Positions 1-10,898 of a stretch of DNA of 64,000 nucleotides are shown here, piece after piece. The position numbers were made by a program, and so were the translations under genes. Source of the DNA: Furcasterigmium furcatum (taxonomy: Eukaryota > Ascomycota > Sordariomycetes > Glomerellales > Plectosphaerellaceae). Every line of letters starts with the position of its first letter. The stretch's first letter is position 1. Below the pieces are notes generated by a model, which saw only the letters and a program-made list of their open reading frames with translations, ran no database searches and was not told the origin of the DNA. The stretch lies in the NCBI GenBank assembly GCA_001599815.1, contig BCIA01000005.1, positions 1,529,088-1,593,087 of the forward strand. Reading direction: 5' to 3'.

Positions 1-1494
1 GACGGTTCTATGCTCTGTGGAAGTCATAGAGGGGTAGTCGCTCTCCGATTGCCGTTTCTGAAGGAATTCTTTGGCAGATTGGTGGATGAATGAAATCGGC
101 CCATCACCACCATCCGCGCCATGCTGTCGGAAGACGATGAGAGAGCGGCAAAGTCCGATGATCTCCTTGAGGGATTCGTCATCCGGAAATTCCGCTGGGT
201 CGACGAGAGATCTCAGCTCGGGCAAGGTGAGAGGTCGGAAGACTACCGAGACGAGTTCAAGAACTTGCCGGCAGAGATCTTTGTCATCGCATGTGGAGAT
301 GTCGGTCATCATCCGGGTGTAGAAGGGATCCAACCCGGGGGGGAAGGCTGTCAGCCTGTTCTTCACGTTCCGGTTCCGTAGTCTGAGATCTGAGAGCTCC
401 TGGCAGACCAGCGCTACCCAAAGGAAGGTCGAGTTAGAGTTGCTGATCAGATACTGATGGACAGTGTGGTACAGTGATAGATCGTAGTTCTTCTGCCGCG
501 AGAGATCCTTCACTCTGATCTGAATATATGTGTCGACTGCTTTCGAGATAGATTCTTCGTTCAGCTCTAGGCGCAGCGGTATCATCTCTTGATCTGCCAT
601 CGTGGTCAGGGTCGTCAGGCCTTCCTCAATCTCGAGCCAATTGCGACTGGACACCAAGACCTTGACTTTGCTCAGCGCAGTGACGGCCGCGAGAAGTTTA
701 AGAAGGCGACTTAGGTCCTTTGGATCAGTCGAACATTCATCGAGCCCGTCAATAATCAGAAACGTAGGTGAGGGCAGGCGGGGGTCATCTAAGACCCTGA
801 GGAAGAGCTCCGACAGCGCATACCAGGAATTTTCGTCCTGGTACAGATTCTGGCGAGCATGGGCTTGTCCTTCCCGCAGCAGGGAAATCAGGGGCCGATT
901 CCGGTCGAGGAGAAGATACAACAGGCCACGTAGCACTCCAGCTGCGTTGTTGAGCCGTTCGTCTGTGGCCTGGCTGAAGAAGTAGATGATGCAGTCGTCG
1001 GTGGCACGCTCGTGTGCTGATCTTTCGAGTTCGTTGATGATGCCACAAACGAGCATCGTCTTTCCTCTGCCGGCATCACCTCTGATCCATAAGAGTCGAT
1101 TTCCGCCGGCATGCCATTGTTGATACTGATCGTTGGTGAGCATCCACTTGTAGCAGTCTTCGATCAAGCCTCCCTTTTCATCCTCAATTCGAGTCTTATC
1201 GATTCGCGGATCGGTAACCCTCAGCGCCGCGAGGACTTCGTTGTCACTGTCGCGATTATTAGAGCCTTTCGAGGACACTCCGTCGTCAGTTCATAAAACG
1301 TCACCCGGTATTCCGAGCCTCATACCAATGTAAACGTCTCTTCCGACCCTGAAATCTCCAGAATTCTGGATTCCTGTCCCACTGAAGAGGTTTACGTTCG
1401 TGGAGGCCATGAGTGTGACGTGGCGACCGGCAACTAGCCGACTACCGAAAGCATTTCGTGCAAATGCGAGGGGAAGTTTGTCTTCTCCCTCCAT
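1..1494 (-). CDS. NACHT/NLR-type P-loop NTPase, C-terminus cut by the window edge
   Basis: Reverse-strand coding sequence that runs off the left edge, so only the N-terminal part is present. The frame shows a Walker A loop (GDAGRGKTM) near 1040-1070, a Walker B-like FLIIDGLDEC near 735-760 and the following helical region typical of fungal NACHT/STAND proteins. These act as intracellular nucleotide-controlled switches in heterokaryon incompatibility and innate-like immunity. The short N-terminal piece (from ATG at 1494) contains a Gly/Asn-rich stretch (NSGDFRVGRDV) of the sort found ahead of NACHT domains in fungal NLRs. The frame breaks between the two parts. A 39-base GT-AG intron at 1266-1304, with a CTGAC branch site, restores it (exons 1-1265 and 1305-1494). 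An additional upstream exon is possible. The effector and repeat domains that would define the class lie outside the window. Confidence 0.72.
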
Positions 1495-2161
1495 GGACGA
1501 CGTGCTGGCCAAGAAGAGGGGGAATCAGGCTGCGATGAGCTGACTAATCCTGGAGCCTGACAGCAGCCTGATCACCAAGCCGCAGATCGAAAATGCAGTT
1601 CGCTAACAAACATGGGAAGCTAATCAGCAGTTGTGTCCGGCCCTTGTAAGGCGGTACCGTGAGTAGCAGTTTGTCCTGAGGAGAGAGCTGGTCGATCTTT
1701 TAGTCTACTGCAAGAGTGGATACTTCACATTGCCCTCTGCTCTTTCAAAGGGGAGATGGGGGCTATCCCATTAAAGTTGCGTAAAATGATCGCCCCGATT
1801 GTGTGTATGAATCTCTAGGATCTCTCACAAATGTATCTCCACGTTGTTGACCTGGCAGGCTCCGTCCCCACAGACCAGCTGGGCTTCCTCGCTCGACAAT
1901 TCCCCGAATCCCCGCGCGACCAACGTCATGTCGGACGCCTCACATTGTCGATCCCCCGCACGGCATCCCCTTGTTAATACTCGATTGGGGCATCCGAGCC
2001 TCTGGGCAGTTCCGTCTTCGGGTGACTGATCGGCGAAGATGATGGGGTGCCGGGGGAACGAATGGTCTCCTCATATAAGGGACGTCCTCGATCGTGGGCC
2101 TCGTCCTCTGGTTGACGTGATCCTCGACATCGTCATCGCCACAGCTACATTCGCCGCCACC
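1495..2161. other. Intergenic, divergent promoter region
   Basis: 667 bases between the NLR gene (leftward) and the Gfo/Idh/MocA oxidoreductase (rightward). A TATA-like ATATAAG lies at 2074-2080, about 85 bases before the chosen ATG at 2162. No coding signal beyond chance reading frames was seen. Confidence 0.5.
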
Positions 2162-3484
2162 ATGTCTCCCCAGATGAAGAGATATGTCATCGTGGGCATG
2201 GGCGTCCGCTCTGCCTTCTACTACCAGAGCATCATCCAGGACTTCAAGGAACATGCGACCCTGGTCGGTATTTGCGATACCAACCAAACCCGCATGAAGG
2301 CGGCCAACGATCGCATCGCCGAGCTCGGCGGCCAGCCGGTCCCAGCCTACAAGGCGGAAGACTTCGACAAGATGGTGCAGGAGCAAAAGGCCGACGTCGT
2401 CATCGTCACGACCATCGACCTCTTCCACCACGTCTACTGCATCCGCGCAATGGAGCTCGGCTGCGACGCCATCACCGAGAAGCCCATGACCATCGACGAG
2501 GAGAAGCTCCAGGCCATGATCGACGCCGAGAAGCGCACCGGCAAGCAGGTCCGCGTCCTCTTCAACTACCGCTTCGCGCCGCACCACACCAAGATCCGCG
2601 AGCTCATCGACTCGGGCGTCATCGGCGAGATCGCCACCGTCCACATGGACTGGATTCTGGACTGCGCCCACGGGTCCGACTTCATGCGCCGCTGGCACCG
2701 CAGCAAGGAGACGAGCGGCGGGATCCAGATGCACAAGTCCATCCACCACTTCGACCTCGTGCACTTCTGGCTCAACACCGAGCCGGTCCTCGTCTACTGC
2801 CTCGGCGACCTGCGCTTCTACGGCAAGGAGAACGCCGAGAGGCGCGGCGTCACGAACCTCGGGGAGCGGTACCTCAACAATGAGGAGGCCAAGAGCGACC
2901 CCTTCGCCATCCACATCGACCAGAACGCGCAGCTCACGAAGCTGTACCTGGAAGCCGAGCACGAGGACGGCTACATCCGGGACCGGAACTGCTTCGCCGA
3001 GGGCATCACGATCGAGGACAACCTGTCCATGATCATCAAGTACGCCAACCGGGCCGTTATGACGTACAACACGTACGCGTACGCCCCGTGGGAGGGGTAC
3101 CGGTGCGTCTTCAACGGGAGCAAGGGCCGTATCGAGATCAATGTCGTCGAGAGCGGGTACTCAGCCGGCGGTGAGCCGGTCACGAACAAGGGCCTCACGG
3201 ACCTGGAGAAGAATTACATTCAGGGCGGCGTGGAGCAGACGAAGATCGTCGTGTACCCTCTGTTCGCGGAGCCGTACGTCGTTGATGTCGTCAAGGGAGA
3301 GGGAGGTCATGGCGGTGGCGACCCCGTCTTGCTGCGGGATGTTCTCGTCGGTGACCAGACGGATCAGTTCAAGCGTGCTGCGTACATTCGCGATGGTGGT
3401 AACGCCGTCTTGGTGGGTGTTGGCGCAAACCAGTCAATGAAAACCGGCTTGCCCGTCAAGGTGCAGGACTTGGTTCGTTGGTAG
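2162..3484 (+). CDS. Gfo/Idh/MocA-family NAD(P)-dependent oxidoreductase
   Basis: Intronless, 440 aa. The N-terminus is a Rossmann fold beginning KRYVIVGMGVRS with an acidic residue after the second strand (GICDTN), as expected for a nicotinamide cofactor. ITEKPMTIDEE near residue 115 contains the EKP motif that carries the catalytic-region lysine in this family. The segment GGIQMHKSIHHFDL matches the conserved C-terminal domain helix. Members oxidise or reduce sugars, inositols and related polyols; the substrate cannot be deduced. The ATG at 2162 is preferred over an upstream in-frame ATG at 2039 because it sits in a gccgccacc context just before the cofactor fold and lies downstream of a TATA-like ATATAAG at 2074. 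Codon use is strongly C-ending, which suggests good expression. Probably cytosolic: no signal peptide or membrane segment. Confidence 0.9.
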   Translation: MSPQMKRYVIVGMGVRSAFYYQSIIQDFKEHATLVGICDTNQTRMKAANDRIAELGGQPVPAYKAEDFDKMVQEQKADVVIVTTIDLFHHVYCIRAMELGCDAITEKPMTIDEEKLQAMIDAEKRTGKQVRVLFNYRFAPHHTKIRELIDSGVIGEIATVHMDWILDCAHGSDFMRRWHRSKETSGGIQMHKSIHHFDLVHFWLNTEPVLVYCLGDLRFYGKENAERRGVTNLGERYLNNEEAKSDPFAIHIDQNAQLTKLYLEAEHEDGYIRDRNCFAEGITIEDNLSMIIKYANRAVMTYNTYAYAPWEGYRCVFNGSKGRIEINVVESGYSAGGEPVTNKGLTDLEKNYIQGGVEQTKIVVYPLFAEPYVVDVVKGEGGHGGGDPVLLRDVLVGDQTDQFKRAAYIRDGGNAVLVGVGANQSMKTGLPVKVQDLVRW

Positions 3485-3926
3485 CTTGGGCTCGGAGCAT
3501 TCCGGGTGTTTGATGCTACGGAGCTGATGAGGGAGTATAGTGACTTCTCAAGAGATTCTGGTCCCAAGGCATTCTGCGAGAGCACCGCAGAGAAGAATCA
3601 TCGGATTAACTCAGTTGTCAGAGGCCATCTATGGACGCGAAATGGTCTTGTACATTCTGGGGGACACATCTGTTGGAAAGACCGGGTACTAGTAAGGTAC
3701 TCATGAGCGGATAAGGAACGAGCAGCTGTAAGCTGTACCGGACATGTGGTCATCCAATATCAAACCCTCCGCCTCTTCCCGAGAAACTCCAGAAATACCA
3801 CCCGAAAGAACTCCCGAAGCCCACCTGCTCGGTTGTTGCTGAGAAATTCATGCGCGGACATTCTGACGCATCTACAACTTCAGTGTCAGCCTTGGAACTC
3901 CCGATCTTGGACTCGGGAGGAAAGAC
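3485..3926. other. Intergenic, convergent 3' ends
   Basis: 442 bases between the 3' ends of the oxidoreductase and the leftward coiled-coil gene. No gene, repeat or clear terminator structure was recognised. Confidence 0.5.
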
Positions 3927-5327
3927 TTACGCATGCCCACCACGCTTCCGGACCATCGCCATTTCTTCTTTTCGTTTCCTTTTCTCTCCTTTCTGGCTTC
4001 CCATAGTCTGATCGGGTTTCGGAGGTTCTTCGTCTGAAGGGACTGGTGCTTGCTCGTCTCCGCCCTCCTCGTCAACCGGTTGTGGTTCAGTCGACTGTTC
4101 CGCAGTTCCTTTCTGTTGCTGTTGATGTCGAAACCATGCCCATAGGGCTAATAATGCCGCCCCGACCACAATTGGCCCGCTGACCGCGAGTTGAGAACGC
4201 GGCGCATGTCTGTGGCAGACTTGGCAAGGCATTGCTGATGGAGCCGGAGGCACACCGACGGGTTGTCTTTGGTTCGCAGTGGACGCTGGCGCCAGGGACT
4301 GGCCGACGTGAATGATCTGCTCTTCCTGGTCACTTGATCCTTGGTCGAGAGTCCTCGGAAGACTTTCACCTGCCGCTGACTCGTTTTGGACGCTGTTGAT
4401 TCTGCCTCTTCTTCGAAGTTTCCGAGAGACAACCCCGCGGGCTCGACGGCGCGTTGGTTGATGTTGTGCAATAGGTCGCTGAGACCAAGATTGCTGATAA
4501 ACACCTGTCTTGCGACGTGGCCGTCGGTGTCGACTGCGGAAGATGTGCGTCAGGTTGATGATCCGTTGTCTCTCGACGTTACTTTCGACAAGCGCCGCCT
4601 CCTTTTCAGACAACGCTGATGCTAGGAGGGAATTGCGCTCTTCCAGATCTCGCACTCGTTGGTTCGCCACATTCACCGCTTCATTCTTCTCGACTGACGC
4701 AAGTCGTCTCTGATCCTCTGCATCTCGTACCTTCGCATCCATTTCCCGTTCCTTGTCGCGCCAGAGCTCTCTTATCCTGCCCATCTCAGCATCCTGAGCG
4801 GTGTTTCTGTCCTTCTGCGCAAGCTCGAATTCCTTGGCATCGTCCCTGTCTTTCTCCACCCTCTTGATTTCTTTCTTCAATGTCTTGTTTTCTTGTGCAG
4901 CCCGGCTCAAGCCCACTCGAAGCTCCTCGATCTGAACGTCCTTTTCTCTGTTCGCAGCCTGATGGCTGAGCGCATCTCGAAGCGCTTCGGCTTGCTTGCG
5001 GTTTTCCCTCACGAAATTGCGAAGCTCTTCGAATTTGTTGTCCTCATCTCTCTTCTCAGCTTGCTGGACGAGTGCGACTTCAACAAGATCGGAAAGCTCC
5101 TGCGGAAGTCGAGCAACCGCCCTCTCCACCTCAGACATCCTTTTCCCGATCTGCAGCGTCAGTTCTAGTATGTGGAGGCGTTCAATGCTGCGTCCGATTT
5201 GACTTATCATCCCTCGAGGTTCGGCCATCGGTCGAAGACTCTTCTTGTCTGGCATGGGTCGATAGGTCCGGCGGCTTGCCGCCGAGCCTTTTGGCGAAGG
5301 GATGCGGGTGCATTCTGGGCGTGCCAT
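3927..5327 (-). CDS. Coiled-coil protein with a single C-terminal membrane segment
   Basis: 466 aa from the only in-frame ATG (5327); the frame stays open upstream but without another ATG. Residues of about 60-260 are a long charged heptad-like region very rich in Glu, Lys, Arg and Gln, predicted as coiled coil. A basic Arg-rich stretch follows, then one hydrophobic segment (VSGPIVVGAALLALWAWF) near residues 382-399 and a 67-residue acidic-then-basic tail ending in RKRGGHA. No signal peptide is visible, so it could be a membrane-tethered scaffold with the coiled coil in the cytosol. I do not recognise a named family. Weak points: the first 40 residues are low complexity and an unmodelled intron near the N-terminus cannot be excluded, because the competing frame at 5182-5436 is also open. 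Existence as a gene is likely; the exact N-terminus is not. Confidence 0.68.
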   Translation of the reverse strand: MARPECTRIPSPKGSAASRRTYRPMPDKKSLRPMAEPRGMISQIGRSIERLHILELTLQIGKRMSEVERAVARLPQELSDLVEVALVQQAEKRDEDNKFEELRNFVRENRKQAEALRDALSHQAANREKDVQIEELRVGLSRAAQENKTLKKEIKRVEKDRDDAKEFELAQKDRNTAQDAEMGRIRELWRDKEREMDAKVRDAEDQRRLASVEKNEAVNVANQRVRDLEERNSLLASALSEKEAALVESNVERQRIINLTHIFRSRHRRPRRKTGVYQQSWSQRPIAQHQPTRRRARGVVSRKLRRRGRINSVQNESAAGESLPRTLDQGSSDQEEQIIHVGQSLAPASTANQRQPVGVPPAPSAMPCQVCHRHAPRSQLAVSGPIVVGAALLALWAWFRHQQQQKGTAEQSTEPQPVDEEGGDEQAPVPSDEEPPKPDQTMGSQKGEKRKRKEEMAMVRKRGGHA

Positions 5328-6434
5328 GGCTGTCCTTGTGATGGTGGTGCGAGGGAATAGTTGGAGTAGAAAAGCCTGATTCTGATCCCTGTGTGGCAAT
5401 CAGAATAGCAGGGGTGTTGTCCGTTCCTCCTCCCACAATGACAGAGACTCTATGTGAATTTGGCGCGGAAGATATGGTTCGTATTTATGGCCGAGCCTGG
5501 GGTTTCCCACGAACATGTCCCAAGGGTTAGTAACTAGCATTCGTGCATGCGTGATGTGTGTCCACGGCGGACGAACCCTGCGTCGTCACGCGGATGGCTG
5601 AGGGATAATTTCGCGTTGCACAGCATATATGAGCTCCGAATCATATCTGCAGCGACGAAGTGAGGCGACCTCTTGGGAGCGATTCACCGAGGCTCCTTTC
5701 GATATCATCTTGCCCCATATGCAAACCGGGGAGACGCCCGAGATGTTCCTCCGATTTCTTTGTCGCCGTCTTGCGCGATGATATCCTGCATGTCTCTCGC
5801 CAATCTGGTCCCAGATCGACGCTACACCAGCAAGCAAATCTGGGGCTGGGCATCAATAGTTCGTCCCCATGCATGAGTGAGGCGGGAAATTACAATTCCA
5901 AGTTCACGACAAGAGGATGTCACCCCACATGCAAACCAGGGTGTGATTCGCTGTCGAATGCATTCGTGGCACTCCTTGGTTGTCTTTGGATCTGATGATG
6001 ATGTTGCGGCATGCCGGTCACTCGGAGCGCGAATGATGAGGTGCCATGTCAGGGTCTGCGGCAGACTGCAGCAGACTGCAGCCCAATAATACTGACATGA
6101 ACTTGCAGCTGGCTGCATCGAGGAGAGTCCAGCACCAAGCAGGTCGAGCCAGTAGAATCAATCCCAAAGGGCTCCAGTTGCTGATTCGTAGCGGTTAGAG
6201 TCGGAAGTTGTCCTGCCTTAACCCGCGGAGGGACGGATTTCTCCCGAAAAAGCCGCTTGACCGTGCCACGTGCCACGAAATGATGAGTTCGCGCGCATGT
6301 CGCAGTAGCACGGCCATGTTGCTGATACACATACAGCAGAGACGACGTTTATCTGAAGGGGTCACCGGCTGCGTTTATTGCCCAGGATTCTAACCAATAC
6401 CAGGTACATGGATAAGACCCGCTCGCTTGTGTTC
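5328..6434. other. Intergenic, no gene recognised
   Basis: About 1.1 kb between the coiled-coil gene (which starts at 5327 and runs left) and the 3' end of the zinc-cluster gene. Two short look-alike stretches (CCCCATATGCAAACC at 5713 and CCCCACATGCAAACC at 5924) may be remnants of a duplicated segment. A small tandem GCAGACTGCA repeat sits near 6060-6082. The reading frames here overlap one another and show no domain. Confidence 0.45.
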
Positions 6435-7955
6435 TCACCCACGCTTCGCATAAATCATTGTCTGAGCCCTCGCCACCTGCTCCCGAATCCATTCATGCTG
6501 GCCTGGGCGCAAGAAGCACCCCAGCCCCAATTCCTCCCCGTCAGATAATATCTCAAGAAGATGATGGAGAGGCGTCAAGATGTGCCATGCTCCCTGGGCA
6601 AGAACATGACGAGTATGCTCGTCGTGTGACATGGAGTGCGCACCCTGGCCGCACCATGGCCGGAGCCTAGCGTCCGGGTTCAAGTCGTGAATGCTCGGGA
6701 ATTGTATGGCGGGATTCGTGACGTCGGCCAGGCTGAGTTTCCACCCGCAGTTTCCCAGGAAGAACGGTATGCTGTCGCAGATTTGATCGACGAGCTCCTG
6801 GATACAGGACAGCTCTTGCTCCGGAAAGCAGGTATCGTCCAACCTCAGAGGGACTGTAGCAATGATGACCCTGAGCAGTGCAAGATAGTAGCACCGCCAG
6901 TTGGCCCACAGAGAGGCGATCTGTACTGACAAGTAAACGTCGCAGTGTTCTCGGTATGAGATGATGGGCGGTTCGGCCTGCTTGACTTGGTCGATTCGAG
7001 CTGGGTGCCACTCGCTTGGCACCCAATCCCTCCAAGAAAGTAGCTCGGCTTGAATAGACTGGGCGTCGAAATAGATATCCAACAAGGCTTGATCAGAGGA
7101 TATTTCAGCCGCTGAAAGCGATAATCGCCATTGGAGCGTGGCGATGGACGCGCCGATCAAGTTGAGTTTGACGCTGACGCTCTGAGCTGCGATTCCGCGT
7201 GCCACCACTTGGTCGATGAGCTCGGGGGCTGCTGGCCTGCGTTCTCGGATCGCGAAGATCACCTCTGTGAATAGAATGTGGGACAAGGCATAATTCCCAG
7301 ATGTGACAGTCCCTGTATTTGCTGCCTGATGCTTCGCTAGAGCCATGGCTCCTTCGTGGTGGGCGCGGGTCGGCTTGTGTGGGCTTCTCAGGGCCGAGAT
7401 GTTCTCGCCTAGGTGCAAGGCCATGGAAGCCAGGACAGTGGCGGTCTTGTTGCTCTCGACCGGGTTGTTGACTGCTTGTACGAGTCGCTTGAGAGCACGA
7501 GAAGAATGCAATTGAACGACATCGGGCTCATCGACCCCCCTGGTTCCCGTGGACCACAGATGCCATAGCCTCATAGCAACGGCCGTGATGGCGAGGGTCA
7601 ACGGAGAGTCGGATGCCTCCGATGAGAGGATTGGTGGAATGAGCTCCCAGAAGCCACGGGTGGAAGCGAGATCTCGGCCGAGTGTTGCGAAGTTCTTGAC
7701 AAAGAAACACAAGGCGAGATGCTCCTCGGCTTGTGCGATGTGTTGGATGTCTTGTCGCTGAATCTCCGGCTGGGCGTCTCCCGCCATGACCTTGGCGATC
7801 TCGTTCTTGAACCTGAACGCCTTCCCTTTCTTGGCGTAGCCTCCGCAGACTCGTCGGGATCGTACGCAGCGTTGGCATTCGGGTTTGCCCTCATCGCACT
7901 TGATACGCCTCGCCTTGCATGTGTGGCAGCCTTTTGATGGGCCGAGGTTGACCAT
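6435..7955 (-). CDS. Zn(II)2Cys6 fungal transcription factor
   Basis: Intronless, 506 aa. Residues 10-37 form a complete binuclear zinc cluster, CHTC-x6-C-x5-C-x2-C-x6-C (CHTCKARRIKC then ECQRCVRSRRVC), the DNA-binding domain unique to fungi. A short basic linker (KKGKAFRFKNE) follows. The rest is mostly helical and resembles the fungal-specific transcription factor domain 2 (PF11951 type), which often lacks a recognisable ligand pocket. It acts in the nucleus, usually on CGG-containing sites. It lies alone, tail towards the coiled-coil gene and 1.1 kb from the 3' end of the sugar transporter, which runs in the same direction. A regulatory link to that transporter is possible but unsupported by the sequence. 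Confidence 0.92.
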   Translation of the reverse strand: MVNLGPSKGCHTCKARRIKCDEGKPECQRCVRSRRVCGGYAKKGKAFRFKNEIAKVMAGDAQPEIQRQDIQHIAQAEEHLALCFFVKNFATLGRDLASTRGFWELIPPILSSEASDSPLTLAITAVAMRLWHLWSTGTRGVDEPDVVQLHSSRALKRLVQAVNNPVESNKTATVLASMALHLGENISALRSPHKPTRAHHEGAMALAKHQAANTGTVTSGNYALSHILFTEVIFAIRERRPAAPELIDQVVARGIAAQSVSVKLNLIGASIATLQWRLSLSAAEISSDQALLDIYFDAQSIQAELLSWRDWVPSEWHPARIDQVKQAEPPIISYREHCDVYLSVQIASLWANWRCYYLALLRVIIATVPLRLDDTCFPEQELSCIQELVDQICDSIPFFLGNCGWKLSLADVTNPAIQFPSIHDLNPDARLRPWCGQGAHSMSHDEHTRHVLAQGAWHILTPLHHLLEILSDGEELGLGCFLRPGQHEWIREQVARAQTMIYAKRG

Positions 7956-9083
7956 TTCGGCGAGGATCTCGATGGTGGCGCGTCGATGAAGCTTGGGGAA
8001 GGGACCAAAAGAGGAAGAGGTTTGCGAAAGACCAAGTCTACCCGAATGGCTTGATGGGGACCAGGCGCGCGATCGATTTATGTTGCAGGTCTCCTACGCG
8101 CCAATGCCCTGGAGGCTGAGGCTTTTGCGCGGCATGTTCAGGGGTCAGGGTTGGTTCGGACCTCTGAGCTCGGATTCAGATCGCACTCGCAACTTTGTTA
8201 CCACATTGGGCTTAGCGCGTTGGCGATCATTTGGCCCCCAATGTTACCGCACCGCATTCTGGTTTGAATCCAAGGCCACGACAGAAGGGAACAGTCCGCG
8301 TGCTCATTGTTGCTAACTATGTTCTGCTACTGTCCACTGTTCATGTGAAATCTTGCCTTTCATTTACTTTCCTTTATTTTCCTGTTCTTGGTGAGGCAGG
8401 AATCTTTTCGACATGTAAGGGCCGCATGGATGGACGTCCCAGCGGCTCCCACCCCAGCGCAGCGCCTACGTAGTCATCTTGGGAGTCGAAGCCTTATAGC
8501 CAGTTTAACGTCGGCCTAGCATCGCTGGCCCACTACCTTCTGTGCAACAGACCCCTCCAGAACTGGCGCCGCTCAGTGTACAAAGCAGGCGAAAGCAAGA
8601 GTTCTAGTCCATCCTCTGAAACATGTTGCGGTGGCGGCACGGAATCATCATCCCAGATGACGTATGTGGAAATTATCTAGTTATTCGAAAACTTCGTATG
8701 CTTTGTTTATTTTGCTTACTTCTGATCTGGTCTATGGGGATAACCTGAGTTTGGGAGCCGAGAGCCCTTTCCTATTTAGCGGCCGCCGCCTGGCTTGTGG
8801 TCTCGATGGATCATCCCGGAGCTGAGGCCAACGACTCATCAGGGCGAAATGGGTCCAGTGATCAGAGTACTCGGTTCAAGAGTAACAAGAGTGACATTTA
8901 GGTGATTGGGGTGATCTCCTACTGACAAGGAGGGCACGGCGGCCGTAGATCGATACTGAGAATCACCGATCTTATACAGCCTGTCCTTCAGTGTACCTTC
9001 TAACCCCCTCTTGATAGCTTACTCCCGTACTTAGCTACTTAAACTGTGATGGCGACTAGTCGTATGAAGAATGCTCGGATGAA
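7956..9083. other. Intergenic, no gene recognised
   Basis: 1.1 kb upstream of the zinc-cluster gene and downstream of the sugar transporter's stop. Short overlapping frames only. The part near 8640-9060 is more A+T rich and would carry the transporter's 3' untranslated region. Confidence 0.45.
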
Positions 9084-10898
9084 TTAGACCTTCTCAGCCT
9101 GTTGCACGACGACCTCGACGCTGGGCTTCTGCGGCTTCTCTCCGTCCTCCTCCGGTGCAGCCTGATAGGGACGGAACTTCCTGGCAGGGAGCTTCTTCAT
9201 GAACTGTAAAACACACCACGAGTCAGCAGGTGAGCGCAGATGCGACGCAGGGGCGAACATACCATCGTGTCGATCTCCTCCAGGGTCCGGCCCTTGGTCT
9301 CAGGCAGGAAGAAGAACACCCAGGCGGCGGAGATGATGCAGGAGGGGAACCAGATGTAGCCATATCGCGGCCCCCAGTTGAGCGAGCTGGGGTTGATGAA
9401 GTACGGCGCCGTGAAGGTGATGAGCCACGCGCCCAGGAACCCGACGGCGGCGGCGACGCCGAAGGTGTAGCTGCGCAGGCGCTGGGAGGGGATTTCGCCG
9501 GCGATCAGCCAGGAGTACGACGCAATCATGCCCTAGGTAGATAGAACGATGAGTAACATGAAACGTAAGAGGTACGGAGGGACTGCTACTCACGTTGAAC
9601 GCAATCATGTATAGGCAAGACAGCGCCACGAGGACCTTGCCCGTCTCGGGGCCGCCCGGGTTGCTGTGGTACGTGACGGCGATGATGAGCTGGAAGCACC
9701 CGGCGATGACGAGACCGTTGGTCAGGAAGACGCGCCGGCGACCCCATCTGACGACGATGAAGGAATTTGCGATGATGGCGATCATGGACGCCATGCTCAG
9801 GACGTTGGACATGGCGAACGGGTCGGAGACCTTGGCCATGGCAAAGAAGTAGGCTTTGTACGCTGTTCCGGTGCAACACGTCATTAGCTGGCGGTGTCCA
9901 TGAGAGTTGAGACAGAGAGACAGGGAGAGAGGGAGGGGAACGGAGATACATACCGATAATGAACATGGCGCCAGACGCAGCCTGCAAGCCCACCGCGCCG
10001 ATCGAGAGCAAGCTCCGCCGCCGGTCGACGGGGTTCTTGAACATGTCCCAGAACCCGACGCCGCTCGTCGTCTCACGCTCGTTATCGATGGCGTCTCGGA
10101 TGCCGGACGCCTCCGTGTCCACGTCCGCGCCGTCGGGCCGGAGCCAGGCCAGCGACTTGCAGCCCTCGTCGTATCGGCCCTGCAGGATGAGCCAGCGCGG
10201 CGACTCCGGGATGAAGAACAAGGCCACGCCCAGGATGAGAGGCACGGCGTAGATGACGCCAAGCGGGATGAGGTACGCGGACCGATCGGGGCGCTTTGCG
10301 GTCGCCCAGTCGATGATGGTGCCGATGAGGGTTCCCTGGAAACGGACGATAGTGTCAGCGGCGGAGACTCCTTTTTTGTCACAGTTGCGATTCAACTTAC
10401 GAAAGACGTGCAGAACTGGAAAAGGCTGAGGAAGAGGCCGCGGTACTTGGCCGGGCTGCTCTCCTGGATGTACAGCTGAGAGAAAGACATGAAGTAGCCG
10501 TTGGCAAGGCCGATGAGAAGGCGGCCGACGTAGAGCGCGGCGATGTGCGTGGTGGTCATCATGATGACATTGGCCACGACGCAGCCCAGGCAGGCCAGCC
10601 AGAGGCACATCTTTCGCCCGATCTTTGCGGCGACGAGGCCGGCGAGACCGGAGCTGATGAAGGCGCCCAGCGTCATCAGTGAGGAGATGAGCTGCTGGCG
10701 GGTGGTCGAGATGTTCCAGCCGATGGCGGTCTCGGGGGCCGGGTACCCGTAGACCATGAGGAAGCCCGGCATGGCCTGGAGGCCGCCTATGATGCCGAAG
10801 TCGAGGCCATACTGGAAGGGGGACAGGACGATGATGCCGCAGGCGATGAAGCAGCGCCAATTGGCGCGGATGGTGTCCGTCGACGGCGGCGCCGACAT
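9084..10898 (-). CDS. MFS sugar porter (hexose/oligosaccharide transporter type)
   Basis: Five exons (10401-10898, 9954-10335, 9594-9862, 9263-9532, 9084-9203) give 512 aa with all four introns GT-AG. It shows the sugar-porter signatures: PESPRW after helix 6, an RWGRRR loop after helix 8, and PETKGRTLEEID after helix 12. About twelve membrane helices can be counted, so it is a plasma-membrane proton-coupled carrier. The N-terminus (MSAPPSTDTIRANWRC) is short, and the internal motif QLYIQESSPAKYRG replaces the usual YxxExxPxxxRG. The substrate is probably a mono- or disaccharide, but quinate and other polyols are transported by close relatives. The C-terminus ends in a Gln/Val-rich soluble tail. 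Chosen ATG at 10898 because it follows the longest untranslated leader and begins the conserved part. Confidence 0.92.

Noticed and set aside
1940..2962. 340-codon leftward open frame over the Gfo/Idh/MocA gene
   Set aside because: Antisense shadow of a strongly biased gene. Its composition (Val, Asp, Leu, Gly, His) mirrors the C-ending codons of the sense strand and no domain is visible.
5182..5436. Alternative N-terminal exon for the coiled-coil protein
   Set aside because: The frame has no ATG at its start and no splice donor that joins it to the coiled-coil frame.
5658..5945. Possible duplicated segment or transposon remnant
   Set aside because: Only two short stretches match (CCCCAYATGCAAACC and GTGAGGCG) and their spacing differs. 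Too weak to call a repeat family.
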